Source of the DNA: Paratinospora sagittata
Lineage: Eukaryota > Streptophyta > Magnoliopsida > Ranunculales > Menispermaceae
Length of the DNA: 64,000 bases
Reading direction: 5' to 3'
Assembly: GCA_035771175.1 (NCBI GenBank)
Contig: CM069610.1
Span: forward strand, 19,252,001-19,316,000
The stretch's first letter is position 1; each line of letters starts with the position of its first letter. The position numbers and the translations under genes were made by a program. This document shows positions 10,994-25,900 of this stretch, one piece after another. The notes under the pieces are model-generated. The model ran no database searches. It was given only the letters and a program-made list of their open reading frames with translations, and had not been told where the DNA came from.

Positions 10994-13900
10994 TCATTTC
11001 TTTTCTGAGGTGACTCCAACGACAACATTGCACACCTACATAATAATTCAGTGTGAAATTCAGTTGTGCGGTCGGAAAATACAAAATAAAGAGAATCAAT
11101 CAATAGGAACTATCTATAAAGATTTACCAGTTTGCCGCTTTCATCCACAGACATGGGGTTCTCCACAACAACTGTCTGATTCTTCAGTGGATAGAGAAGA
11201 ATGACCAGTAAGCTACTTAAGCATTGAAATAAACAAGAAAATGTAGACACTACAAGTAAAAAAAGAAACAAAGTTACAGAAAGTTACCATAGATGTGGAG
11301 GGCATGGCAGCCCCATTTGGTCTATGTACAGGAGGAGCTGGAACTCTCATGTTACCCACCTGCAAAGTATATAGAAACAACAATCAAAATGCAAATGAAA
11401 AAAAATTAAAAAAACTGCAAATCCTAGTATCTGCCAGCTCTCATGAATACTTGGCTGAAAAATGAGCAGCAGGAAATGTGTATAGTGAAACAAATCTGGA
11501 CTTTCACAAATAAAAAGCGAAGGGTTGGGATTGAGGGGTTTGGACCCTTAGCTCAATGTTTCCACACATGGAATGCAAGCTTTGCAGTCATGGGTTCAAA
11601 GCCTACCACTCATGAAGGTTAGGGTTTGCTGGAGCCTGACACTTACAGTCGAATTCCTGACAACTTAAATTTTAGATGTACAAGGACGGGAAGAGTCATC
11701 AAAAGACGCACTAGCATCAGATACAAAGAACTCCATGGAACTCAAGTCCAGAGTTTGTCATAGAAGAGCTTTCATGTATGGATTATGTAGCTTGTCTAGT
11801 TCAAATCTGAAGTGAGTTTTTCAATCCCTTTTCTTGTTAGTTCCCTGCTCTTTTTTACATTGATTCTGTATTTCCCAGTAATGAAATCATACTTCTTGAA
11901 GTTACAAGGAGACTTTTTGAGTCTGACCAAGGATTTAAGCTGATCATGATGCCTGAACTAAATCAAAGACACAGATATATAAAGGGGTGGGAAGGAGGTC
12001 AAAAGAACAATAAAAAAGCAAACAATAGCAGCTTTGGGCTTGATGGTTAAAGAGAGATGTACTTTCAAGTCTAAAATAGGATTGTAGATGACTTAGTTCC
12101 ACGTCGAATTAAACTTTCCTGAATTAATTCTGATTTTCAAGAAACCTAAAATAAGAATTTTGGTAGTAATATCTTTCTTAAATTACAAAAAATAGTAACC
12201 TCGTTTGCAAAAATATCATGGGAGTTTAACTTTATATAATCAAACCTAAAACCCAAAGCTTGGATGGGACCAAGGTTTTCCATATGGAGCTAAAGAAGGG
12301 GAAGAAGCAAGAAAGAGCACTCAGAACAGTCAGTAAAGAAAGATTTGCAAGAAAAAGAACCCGGGGGACCAAGAGTCCACACCTTCCTCTAATATTCTAT
12401 CCTTCCGGCTTAGTGAGAATCACCTAAATCTTGAGATCCACAATATTCCTCGAGAAGCAAAAGTTCCATGGGAGGAACTTGACTAATTCCCATTGGAAGA
12501 AATAAAATTTGGAACAAAAGCATTTTGCAAGGATGATGCTTCACTTATATAAGTAAGGAATTAAGGATTAAAGGAATCCTCACCACACCATGAGTCTTGC
12601 CAAAATTGAGTATATCACAATTACCCAACTTCATCGCAACTAGGTTGGGGAACTCAAAACACAATGAGAGAGATGAATTTCCACAGACTCCAATAACTAG
12701 ATTTTTTGGCAATTCCAAGATCCCGCTTATTACTTTGCATCCCATATATACCTCAGAATTTCTTATAATATTTCTCCACAACCTTTCATATGCAAATTTC
12801 CAAAGCCATTTCATGATAATAAGAGATTTAGGCCGTGTTTGGTATGTTATTCATATATAGTTTTTTGTATCTGAAGATTCGAAAATACAAAAACTGCATT
12901 TTGTTGGTCGAATTCAAAAATAATTTTTTTTATAATTTTACCTAGAAAACAATATGTTCTCAAGAGACGATAAAAAGTCATTTTTTGAATTTTTGTTTTT
13001 GGATTGTATCCTTTGGTTATGAATCACAAACCAAATGCAACCTTACTATTCATTCAATGTTTCTAATGCCAATCCCTCCCTACTCTCTTGGTAGACACAC
13101 TTCCTTCGATGAAAATGTTGAGACCATTCATCGAAGGAAATTTAATAGATTGTAACTTCGACACCAAAAAATACCTTTATCTATTGTTAGGGGGCAATGA
13201 AGAGCTTCGTCCCAAGCTAGCTTCCAATTTTTATCAATGGGGATATGGTCTTGGTAGCTTGTTTTCCTTTCATATTTGGTCTTTCATCTTTTCTTCAAAT
13301 ATTCTTTCCATTAAATCTCCCTTATCAATAATCTCACCCCAAGGATCGTTGTTCATTCAAATGATGCATGCAATGCATCCTCTAACTTCCTCCACCCATC
13401 TTGGCTTTTGATTGCTTGAGACAATGATGAAATTGTATCTACCATTCTAAAGCTTAGAGATGTAAAGGAAAGTTCCTCTTCTATTTTCAAACATCGCTGT
13501 GATGATGATTGCAATAAATCCTCTATTTCATCTTGAAACATCCATCTACAGCTGTTGAGATTGCTTGTCAAACTGCGGAAACAAGGGAGCAGCTGCAATG
13601 TCTATTGAGACCATAAAATGTGTTTTTTGTCAACTTGGTAATTGTTATTGTAATGCTTCCTCAACCAGTAGACAATTTGACTGTGAACTCCTTGGATCCT
13701 TTGTCTCACATTCCCCGTGTGGTGATGCCATCTGCTCAAGTTTCCTACTTTTTGATTATGCTAGCACCAAGTTCCCATCTAGGTTCTTCAAGCTTTTGCT
13801 AACTAGGCAAGCTCTTGCTCTACGTCTTAGTTCCAACGATACAACACTCTAATTGTTTGCAAACATCTCTACTAACAATTGCTCTCCTTTCCTATAAATA

Positions 13901-16900
13901 CCAATATAGAGAAAATTACCCAATTGTGCCAACATGTGAAGGATTCATATAAAATGCTATTTGAAGCAAAGTCAAATTTGGTCATCATTCTCATATTTGC
14001 GTCTGAAAGTTCTACACAGGAACGTTGGACATTCTTGTTTTTCTTGTCATTCTTGGCAGCATGCATTGACCCATTGACTAACAGATTAATATTCTTACCA
14101 TGCTAGTCCTTGGGCACAAAGTAGAGTTGCAAAGCAATTATTCATTGCTGGTACATATCATACGCTACTTCAGAATAAGAAAAATGTTGCATGCAAGCGG
14201 CATGAGTGGATATGCTCATTGATTTTGCAATCTCCACTTCAAAGATTCAGTAGGATTTTAGTCGTTCAAGTCTAGTAGGATTATGTAGTTCTATTTTCAT
14301 AGGACTTTTGACTCAAATTTTTCAATTTTAGTATGAGTCTATCTTTTAGCCCTTGTGTGCTTATAAATACTTGTTTCTATCAATATCTGTTCAATTCGAA
14401 TACGAGTTTAGTAAAATCCTGCTTGGTTTCCTCTCTAATTTTATTTCTCTCTTCTATTCTTCTTCTTCCCAGCTGCATCACAAGATGACAGGAGGTTTAG
14501 TATAATAACAGAAATTCCTTCTGAATGGAATATATGAGAGAGGAAAATGGAAGGCTTGTGCTTTGTGTTCAACAGGTATCATGTGTGTACTCCTAGACAG
14601 ATATGAAGCCAGAATTACCTAGAACTCGCTAATTTTCATCATGCAGTCTTGAGGAAGTTCAGAACTTTTAAATTCAGTAGTAAAAAGTCTTTTCTAATTG
14701 CACAATAACAAGGAAAATGGTCCATTTTAGGCTTTCGCCTACATAGGCATCCGTCCTTTGAACGAATTCCAATTTAACCTTAAGTTCCTACACTTGAGTA
14801 AAAAAGTCGATGCTTCAGAGTCTACACTAAACTATACTTCTTCAAATGGTGTCAGAAGTATGAAGGCAAAGGGATGCATGTTTCCGTCCAGAAATTATGC
14901 CATTAACAAATGGCATCCTTGTGGACATATTTCAGTCATACACAAGTAAACAAGGGCTTAGCCCGTCCATCCTAAGAGAACCTGTTCAACAGAAATAGCT
15001 GCTACATTCACAGTTGAAATACTTGCAGTAGACATTGACCCTATGGGCCCAACATTAGAAACAATAAAGCTACAAAGTTCAAAGTAATTTGTGATAGAGG
15101 GAAGAATCTTCAGGAATGCTCCTGTTAAAGAAAAAATTGCAGTTCTGGGAAAGTGAATGCCTCATTATACTCCACATAAGATAAGAAGACAAAATATCAT
15201 TTACGACATGCAAGGACTGCTAGACCCACTAAATCTTGAGCCATGATTGATGGAAGGGGAGAGAATTCCAAAGCAGAATCATCTCAACTTACCGCAATGT
15301 TTGTAACATACTGACAAACTGCACATTTAACTGAAGGTGCTCCATATGGGTACATGAGCATTGTAGTGCATTGACCGCAATTCACACGTGCAATTTGAGG
15401 GGAAGCTTCAAATATAACCACAGAAACATCGCTCAGACAGTTGATAAAATTAATTAGAGTGTGGAAAAAGTATCAAATGACAAATAGAATCATAACTGTA
15501 AGAAAAAAAAAAACAATTATAGTTGGTCTTTATTTTCATTATATCATCCAGCATAGCCAAATACAAAACAGAAAAAAAATCCTATGGAAGGCCATTAAAG
15601 CATCCATCCAACACTAACGTGAATGCAAAATATGGAACAATTCCAGGCTGTCTAAAATCTCTTTCTCATAGAAAGCAAAAGAAAGCTGAATTACTAGCAC
15701 CTATCACTGAATCTCACCAGTCCTGTGCAAAACCTCATTAGCCTCTTGAATCATGACAAAAACGTACATAGCTACATCACAGGAAAACTGTCCAGTGGGA
15801 ACAGAAGAAACTCTTTGGGTAACAAAGCAAACATGTCTAACCATCCTAAAGGGAACCATAACACAAGCACAAAGATTTAGCAAACATGGGCCTACCATGT
15901 TTGCATCATTGGGAAAGCGGATGTCTCATTATTACACTTACATACAAGCATAAACCCCTCCAAATGAACCACAATCGTGTGTTTAAGATCCCAAAAGTTG
16001 TTTTGTTATATGGTAGGCACATATAGAACAGTTTTTTCCATTCTTTATGGTGTGAGTTTTCATCCCACCGTATTCCAGGTGAAGTACAAAATGCATGACA
16101 CAAGTTTGGCATATCCATAACAACTTGCATAGGTATTAAGAGAAATAAACCAACTAGTAATACATAAAGAAAATTTGAAATGTTTAAAACTATAAATCAG
16201 CATAAACCAAAAACCTGGCCTTGCAAGGTTTACTGTGTGACAGCAAGAGCATCTGACACTTGTTGCTCCACGAGTATACATTAGCAATGTCCGGCAGCCA
16301 CCACAAACAATATGAGACATTTCCATTGCTGCATAAAGCAAATTACATAGTAAAGTTTAAAGAATATTTAACAGAAATATTTCTAGGGTCAAACAAAACA
16401 GAGTAATATGATTGGATAGAGTATGGGGTTCAAAAAGATTTAGAGTAGAAGGCAACAGAAATCTGGGGAGAACTAATAAGAACAATACTACATGTCATTA
16501 GCCTAAAATACACATGCAAGGTGTAAAATAAGAAATTGGATTGCATGGAGATTATATGGATGTTCGTATAGACTCTTTGAACAGCTGTAGTGACATTACT
16601 CATAAATTAAAGAATTTACCAAAGTGGGGTAAATTGGAATGCCAAGGCCCAAAGAAATGAAATGAAACAAAAACTACTTGAACTCTTTCCAAATATAGCA
16701 CAGAGTCTTATCAAGGCAATTAGTAATGACCAAAGTCCATCTTCATGAAGATAACAATCTATTAAATACAGTAATAGACGAGTCAACCAGGACCACATGA
16801 CCATTCCACATTGTTGGCTCATCCAATTGATTTCAACCCCTCAAACCCAGCTTCAAAGGATTCACAGAAAGCTTAGATCTTTCAATCCTAAACCAGCTTC

Positions 16901-19900
16901 TCAATTGAATCTGAGGCATTTACGATCTCTCCGCAACTTTCCATGCTTTTTGGTCAGACAACTGATGAAAGTCAACTTCTTTTGGGTCAATAATGCTTCA
17001 AGAAAGCCAAGCCCTGATCCCAAACTTCTTTTTATTGAAAGAAAAGTGTGATTAAACTATAAACAACCTTCTATGAAGGAACGATTGATATGGCAAGGTG
17101 AAAAACAACTCCTCAATTAGCATATCCTTTTCCCTAACCATATGGGGTCAACTAAATGAATTTGCTTTTTCCACTACTCTTAAAAGGAACAAATCTTTAT
17201 ATATTAAAATGGCGATATCTTCATCAGTTATCGCTATCAATGTCATTTTAACTCGCCCTCTTTCTCTATCAATACCATTAATAGTTAACACACCACTCTT
17301 CCTAACTAATACATCTAATAGTCTACAAGTCTACATTATACTTATCTAAATCATTTTAAAAGGTTTTCTATCGTTTTATCTCCAATTGGGGCTACTCCTA
17401 GCATTTCTCAAATATGTTGATTTCTAATTTTATCATTTAATTTCTACACTTAATTTATCAATACGTTGTCTCTTTATAGCCCAACACTTTGTTCCACATA
17501 ATATGGTGGCCTAATAGCAATCTCACAAATTTTTTCTTCCAACTTTAATGAGATGCATGATGCATCAATCACAAAATATTCTAGAACGACTCCTCCACTT
17601 AATGCAACCTACTTTAATTTTATGAGTGGCATCATCTCTTATTTCTTCCTCCATATAAATAGTTGAGCCTAAATACCTAAATTTTTCACTCTTTGCTATC
17701 TCTTAATTTAATGCATCCAATCTCACTCCTAGTCATCTTACTTAAATCCTTTAGATTCTAAAGTTTCTCCCCAAACATTTTAGTTTAATATTAAGTCCTA
17801 ATTTAGTTTTCTAAATTAAAAATATCATCAACAAATAATATACACCATGGCATAGTTATTAAAATCAGATGATTTACAATTAAAATTAGATTGGATACAT
17901 ACCAATTCGATTTATTTAAAAAACCGTATGACTCGATCTCAAGTCGTACAATTCAATGTGAATCGCACGACTTGAGTTGAGTCATGCAACTCGATGCACG
18001 TTGAAAAAACTTGACCCACATCGAGTAAAAAATCCCTTTTTTTTTACTTTAATACTTTTCTAACTTTTCCTAATCCTTATAAAATGCAAAACAAAACAAA
18101 AAATTCAACTCAACTCAACTAAGCCTTTTCCCAACTACATAGACAAAACAAAACAAAAAAAGCTTTAAAAAACCTCTTCTTTGCCTCTACCTCCAAAAAA
18201 CCCTAGAAAGTGGTCCCCTCCTTGGATTGTTGATTTCTCTCACGATTCTCGATCAATAAAGTTTCATCTTTTGTGAAGTGTTTCTACAAAAAGCAACCGT
18301 TCGAAGCTTAAAGATTGAAGAAAAGACAAAGATAGGTGATTTTTTATCTATGCCATTTTTCAATTTCGGGATTTAGTTTTTTAATTTTTGGGTTGTTTCT
18401 ATTTAACGCTTGAAGAGCATATTTGGGTATAGTTAAGAGTTTCAAAAGTAAAAATGAGTAGAAAGGGAGATCCTACATGACAACATTGTACTTGCGTGCA
18501 CCCAAACAACAAGAATGTCTTGAGATGTAACTATTGTTGTGGTAACTTCAATGGAAGTGTTTTAAGGATGAAACATCATTTGGTAAAAGCGCATAAGAAC
18601 GACCAACCAAGGGTTGGTTCGCTGGTAATGGGAGCAAGCCTTAGGGTGGGTTGAGGGACTCATCACAAGTTCGAGCCCCATTATGGACATATTCTAGTTA
18701 GGAGAGGGAAACCCGCTAAACGCCCGTCGATCCCCTCAAGTTCGGGAAGATTATTCTCGCTGCAAAGCGAAGGAGGGCACCTCCCGGATGCCGAAAAACC
18801 AGTCAACAACAAAAAAGCGCATAAGAACGTTAAGATTTTCATAAATGTGTAAAATGAAGTGGGTGATTTTTAAAAAAAATTGTTGCAAGGAAAAGGAAAA
18901 AAGAAAAAGAAGAAAGGGAAATTGAAATGTTTAACACAAAAAAAGTAGAAGGCAAGATATTTTTGCCAATGTTGGTGAAGATGTTGGAGTTGGAAGGAGA
19001 GGTAGAGTTGCAACTCAAAGGAAAGGGCTTTTTGATGTGTTCACAAAAAGGAAAGCAAAACAAAGTACAATAAATGAACAATGGAAAAAAGAAGAAATGT
19101 GGAAAGTGTGCTAAAAAATTGTTAGATTTTTTTTTAATCGCATAGCTTTCAATGTGGTAAAGAGCTGATTTTTACAGGTATGGTTCAATCTATTGCTACA
19201 TTTGGGCATGGACTGAAGCTCCCAAGCTATCATGACATTAGAAACCCTTTACTTGAAAATGAAGTTTATGTGGAGGGTTTCCTTTCAGAATATAAAGATG
19301 AATGGAGTAGAATAGGATACATAATTATGTTAGATAGTTGGACAGATGGTTGGAACAAAACCATCATTAATTTCTCAGTGAAAAGCCATAAGGGGGTTGT
19401 ATTCCTAGATCTGTTGATGCTTCTGAGATTGTGAAAAAAATTGAAAATTTGTTTCATCTACTTGATAAAGTTGTTGGAGAGGTAGGATAAGAAAATGTGG
19501 TTCAAGTCATTACTTATGGAGCATCAACATATGTCAATGTTAGAAAGAAGTTGATGGAAAAATGAAAATGTTTGTTTTGGTCTCCTTGTGCAGCCCATTG
19601 CTTAGACTTAATGCTTGAGGATATTGGTAGGCTACCCACCCATTCATGCAGATGTGAATGAAAAGTGTAGAAAAATTATTGTTTACATCTATAATCACTG
19701 CTAGGTGTTGAATTTGATTCGGAAGTTTACAAAATGAGGAGATCTAGTGAGGCCAATAGTAACTCGCTTTGTCACCTATTATTTGACTATGAAGAGTGTG
19801 CACCAACATCAATCAACATTGGTTACTATGTTTGCTTGTGAACATTGGCAAAGGAGTTCCTTTGCCAAAAAGAGAAATGGACTAGTTGTGAGGGACATAG

Positions 19901-22900
19901 GGACATAATTCTAGCCGATGGAAACTTTTGGTCATCCTTCAAGTAGTGCATTAAAAGCACCGTACCACTTGTGAAGGTCCTTCAATTAGTCGATTCCGAT
20001 GATAGGCAACCCATGGGTTATATTTATGAAGCAATAGACCGAGCAAAGGAGAGAATTGCTAAAATTTTGGGTAGAGTGAGGAAAAGATATAAGGCCATTT
20101 GGTATATCATTGACAACATATGATACCTTTAGTTGCATAGGCCTCTACACGCAGCATGTAACTTTTTGAACCCTAGATTTCAGTATGATTCCCCTTTCAA
20201 AATGAATCTTGAAGTCAAACAAGGGTTATATGACTACATAGAGAGATTTATTCAATCTTCTAGAGAAAGAATGTCGGTTGTTGATCAAATGGACCTCTTT
20301 AGAAGAGTTGAAGGCCTATTTGAAAGAGAAACAGGAAAACTTACAAGAGCTATAGTGCAACTTGGTATGTAAAAATTAAAATATTTTTCTTTGTCATATT
20401 TGGCTTAAAATGCATAATTGCATATCTAATTAATAATTTACAATTATGCATTTTAAGCCAAGTATGATATTGTATATCTGATTCATAATTTACAATTATG
20501 CATTTTAAGCCAAATATGAAATTTACAATTTCTAATTTATAATTTACAACTACTCGGTGGGAAGATTATGGAGATGGAGCACCTAATTCGCAAAGATTGG
20601 CTAGGAAGATTTTATGTCTCACCTATAGCTCTTTAGGTGGCAAACAAAATTGGAATACATTCGAACATGCAAGTACTTAAAATTTAGAGTTGTTAGACAA
20701 TTAGATAAGTCATCTTTGACAACTATTATTTATTGATTTGTTTAATATTTAGTTGATGTGAATTTCACTTCCGATTATTTAATTAGATTCATTCCAAGAA
20801 ACGTAATCGCAGAGAGCAAAAAAGGTTGAATGCTTGTCTTCGTGAAGTACAATCTCCAACTTCACATCCCAAAATAGAAGAGGACAAGAGATCAAAATTA
20901 TTATGATCCAATTTGTTTATCAAAATATGGATTCAGATGATGAGTGGATCACAAAAATAGAGGGTCCAATTCTCCCAGAAGGCACTTCATAGCTAAGATG
21001 AAGAGTGCTTTAGAGAAGAAAAGTGTCAAGGTGACAATGCTCCCATGTCACAAAGAAGAGGTATCTTAAGTTTTACTAATTTACAATGTGATATAATTTC
21101 TAAATGTAAAAGTTTACGAAATATCGAGTGTTACTTAACAAGTTAACATTGGTTTTTTACTTTTTAGGTTCAAGGAAAATGCAATATATTGCTCCTGGTG
21201 CCAAAAGGAAAAGAGTGGTGCAAGATGTAAATGAATATGAAGAAGTAGAACAAGGCGAATTGAAGGCCTAGGTAATGATGAGGAAGAAAATGATGAAGAT
21301 TGAAGATTGAAGTCTGGAACTTTTCAATTTTGACCATGAATTTTGAGTCTTTGACCTTATTTTGATGACTTAATATTTAATGGATATTGACCAAGAACTT
21401 GTTTTGAAAGTAAGTAAACTCAAAAAAAAATCATACAATTTACGATTTGATTCGAATCCCATCCTTACCGATTTTACGATTTGTTTCGATTTAACAACTA
21501 TGCACCGTAGGATATCTTCTCAAATATGTCTAGTCAATTCATTGACAACTAGTTTAACAAGATAGGACCTTACGCTAGTCCTGGGTGTAAGCCTTTAGAA
21601 AATTGGAAGCTCATTAGTTTCTCCCACTATTGTTTTCACAACAGTTATCACTTTATCATAAATTTATTAGGCAAGTTTACATATTTATAGCTCTTTTTTC
21701 TAGAATCCACCATATTATGATTTATATCTCCTAAGTACTCTATTAAAGGCTTTATTTATATTAATAAATATCGTGAAGGTCTTTCTTTTTCTCCCTATTA
21801 CCCTCCATAAGTCTTTTTTTTTTTTTTTTTTCAGGAAACATACTATTATATATATTAATATCAAAACCAATGGGACGAGATGTTCCAAATGGAAAATCAT
21901 AAGATTCGAGGATAGAGTTTCAGTTGAGCATCCAATCCCTAAAATTGTAACCTTAAGGATAACTTACATGAGCTGACCCAAGTAGCAAACAAAAATAGGG
22001 CATGCCCCCATAATCTGCTACAACTACTAAAACAATCCTTAAAAATTCTATTGTTTCTTTCTAGCCAAATACACCAAATATTCGCAAAATAGATACATTT
22101 CCAATACTATTTGACATTAGCATTTAACTGAGGATTGCTGGGAAAGGCCAAAATGGTGCTGCCATCCGGGGGTTGTAGCAACTGACATCTTCTACACCAT
22201 GGGCCCCAAAGCTCCTTAATTTGGTCACAACCCTCAAAAACATGCTCAATGGACTCCTCAGCCCTCCTGCAAAGACAACACCATGACGGAGAAAGCATGA
22301 TGTTAGGGAACTTCTTCTGTAAGATGTTGGCGTAGTTAAGTCTCTTATGAGCAATCAACCATCCTAAGACTTTGACCTTAGAAGGTACATGAGCACTCCA
22401 TATGAATTTGGCAGGAGAGAAAGGTGATTGTTGACCATGAGAAGAAATGGCCTTAAACAGAGATTTGGAAGAGAATACCCCAGAGGTTTCCCCAAGCCAT
22501 TAACTTCTGTCCTCAAAATCTTTGAGATGACAAGATTCAACGCATTGAAGAAGGTGACAAATTTCATCTAAAGAGCTACTGGGTTGATTTCTAGTCAGAT
22601 GAAGGTTCCAGTTTAGAACATTGCCATCATTTCCACGGGTAAGGGATGCAAAAGAACTGATTGCTGCATTGTGAAGACCGGACAGGTTGTATAGGTTGGG
22701 GAAGAGATTCTTTAAAGAATCAGTACCACACCATCTATCTTCCCAAAACCTAATAATGTTTCCATTCCCAAGTTTTAGCCTTATGAGTGGATTAAAAAGG
22801 GGGTAGATGGAGTGTATGAACTTCCATGGACACTTATAGGTGACTCTAGGTAGAATGTTAGCATCCCTAGCATTCTCATGCAAGCCATGTCAGCTTCTAA

Positions 22901-25900
22901 TTACCCTTGCCCATAGTGAATCTTTCTCCTGTACAAACCTCCATAGCCATCCCTGCTAGAGCCTTGTTCCTATTCAACAGATCTCTAATACCCAAACCAC
23001 CAAAATCAGTATCCTTCTTGACATTTTCCCATTTCACCAAGTGAGAGCCGTTTTCTTTTGCTTCATTCTTCCAAAGGAAATTCCTCATTAGTTTCTCAAT
23101 ATGATTTGCAACAGACTTTGGCATCTTAAAGGTGGACATATAGTATGAAGGTTTGGCTTCCAAAACAGATTTCAGAAGTACCAGTCTACCCCCCTTTGAT
23201 AGGAAACTTCTCTTCCATCCATCCACCCTACAAGCAATGACCTGGATGACAGGTTCCCAGAAAGCAATACTTAGAGGGTTCCCCTCAAGAGGCATACCCA
23301 AATATTTCAAAGGCCAATGTCCCACAGCACATCCAATCACACTTTCCATGTTAGTAACCTCCATTTCTGGTATATTGATGTCAACGAACTAATAGTTGGA
23401 TAGATTAACTTTGAGCCCAGAAATGAAGCCAAAGCTCTCAATTACCTTCATGGCATTTTCTAGCCCGAAACCATCATTTTCCACGAGGAAGAGACAATCA
23501 TCCGCATATTGAATGTGGGAAATATGTGTACCCTCCTTCCCAACTTTAAAACAATTCAAGATGCCTTTTTCCTTAGTCTTATTGGTGATACCATCCAACA
23601 CATCCGCCACCTATGTATATAAGAAAGGTGATAGGGGGTCACCTTGTCTCAACCTTCTAGAGCCCACAATCCTACCCCTCGGCTTGCCATTAATGAAGAC
23701 TGAAAATGACATAGAGGAAAGGCACCCCCATATCCATTTGCGCCAGCGAGCTCCAAAGCCCTTCCTATCCAATACAAAACCAAGAAATTTCCACCTCACT
23801 GAGTCATATGCCTTAGCAAAGTCAACATTCAGCAGCAACCCTTGTTCCTTTGACATTCTCCAATCATCCACCACTTCATTTGCAATCAGTAATTTGTCTG
23901 TCTTTTGCAAATACCATCTGAGTTTCCCCAATGGTTGAATGGATGACCATTCTAAGTCTAGTAGCCAAGGTCTTCGCAATTATTTTATACACGCTTGTAG
24001 TTAGACTTATAGGTCTGAAGTCTCCAACTTTGATAGAGTTGATCTTCTTTGGTATGAGACTGATGTAAGTCTCATTGGTACACTTGTTAACCACACCATC
24101 ATGGAAGAATTCCTCCATCACCTTCGGGATATCATCTTTGAGAGTCTCCCAATTCCTTTGGTAGAAAAGCATGGTAAAACCATCAAGTCCCGGGGCCTTT
24201 TCTCTATCACTGTTGAAGATCACAGCTTTTATTTCATCTAGTTCAAATGGTCTCTTCAATCATTGCTGTTGTTCCTTAGAAATTGGATTCCAGCAAATGC
24301 CATCAATTCCCCAAAGGTTGAGACAATCTTCATTGAAGACTTGCCTAAAATGCTCCACAACCTCATTACAGATGCCATCCAGATCTTCAATTATTGTGCC
24401 GTCATCTTTTTCCAGCTTAGAGACCATGGATCAATTATAGATTTCTCCCTCTTCTTCTTCTTCTTCCACTTCTTCTCCCTTCTTCCCTTTCTTCTATCTT
24501 TATTTCTTCTTCTCATCTAATTCTTTCTATTTCTTATTTTTTCCTCTCCCCAATACTGCATCAGTTTCTCTTGTGGGAGAATAAAATAAAAAATGACAAA
24601 GTGATGGTGCCCACTTTTCCTTCACATAAAAACATTACATCCAATGCAGATGTCTAAAATTATTAATGAGACAAGCCTATCATACGGTTTAACATTTTTG
24701 GCACGCATGGTAGGGTCTTCCTTCCCTCACCACTTTAGTTGATGTTCATCTTTAAGTTAATCACTTTTTTACTTCGCTAAAGAAAACCTGTAAAATTCAA
24801 TGCCTACCAACAAGAAAAAACTTCCTAGTTGATGTTGTCAATCTTGTTACCATCAAGCACGCAGGAGAAGGTAGGTCTTGACCCAAAAGAAAAAAAAAAA
24901 AAACAACAGAAAGTAGAATTTTTTTTTAAGAGGAACAAAGTACTTTTATTAAAAAAAAAAGTAGAAGGCAAGATTTTACTAATTACTATTTAGTCTACAA
25001 TATTACCTAGGGGTAACAATTCGAGCCATTCGGCCCGGCCCGCTCCCGCCGGGCCTAGGAATAATCGGGATAGGCCGGGCAGGGCCTTATAAAATTTCGG
25101 GCTGGGGCGGGTTGGGCCGGGCCGACATTAAAAAACCTTGCCCCAAGCACGACCCAATGTTTAAACGGACCGGGCATTAAAGGGCTTTTGGGCCAATTAT
25201 ATGAGTCGAATTTATTAGATATGATTAAATTAAAATTTAAAATATTACAATATAAATTTTATTTTGATAATAAAATAAAACATACAAATCACAAATTAAA
25301 TAATGTTATTTATTGATTTGTTAAAAATAACTTGTACACATAAATTTTCTTATTTAAAAAGCGATCTTAATTACTACAAAGTTACAACTTTTTTTTAGAA
25401 CACAATGATCCAACTTATCATTACAAATTAAATAAAAGTTATAATAATTAAAAATAAAAATAAAAAGATTTATCATTTTGTATATCATTTTTTTTTGTAC
25501 TATATATAGTTTACATTTTATTTTCTTGTGTAACGAATCTTAATGTTATTATTTTATATATTGAGCTACATATCATAATTTTTATTTTTATTTCCTATTT
25601 CATTATAATATGAAATTTTAGGACTAGGCCGAGCAGGCCCATATAATAATCGGGCTTGAGTTTGGGTAGGACCATTTTGATTGGGCCGGGCCGGACCCAT
25701 GGGCCCTAGGCCAAATTGTCACCCCTAATATTACCGCTGATAGAACTCTATAAAAGCAGAAAAGCAACAGATTAGCACCAGAGGTGCTAAAAGGAGTACA
25801 AAATATGTGCCCTCATCCCCTTAACCACTCATTCAAACTATACCCCTTTATGCATTCTTTTTACTCCGATGAATATGTGATAAGTTTGATGGTAGATGTG

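Larger units (their letters stand above)
17851..21502 (+). mobile_element. hAT transposon inserted in the RTE LINE
   Basis: The left end CATAGTTATTAAAATC and the complement of the right end CATAGTTGTTAAATCG form the terminal inverted repeat. The 8-base flanks CACCATGG (17843-17850) and CACCGTAG (21503-21510) are a target duplication with two changes. The sequence on both sides belongs to one RTE LINE, which confirms the boundaries. The interior is a broken transposase gene and carries a SINE. Confidence 0.85.

Noticed and set aside
11549..11603. A tRNA gene in the LSD1 intron
   Set aside because: Box A- and box B-like words are present, but no cloverleaf with acceptor stem can be drawn, so a SINE or relic is more likely.
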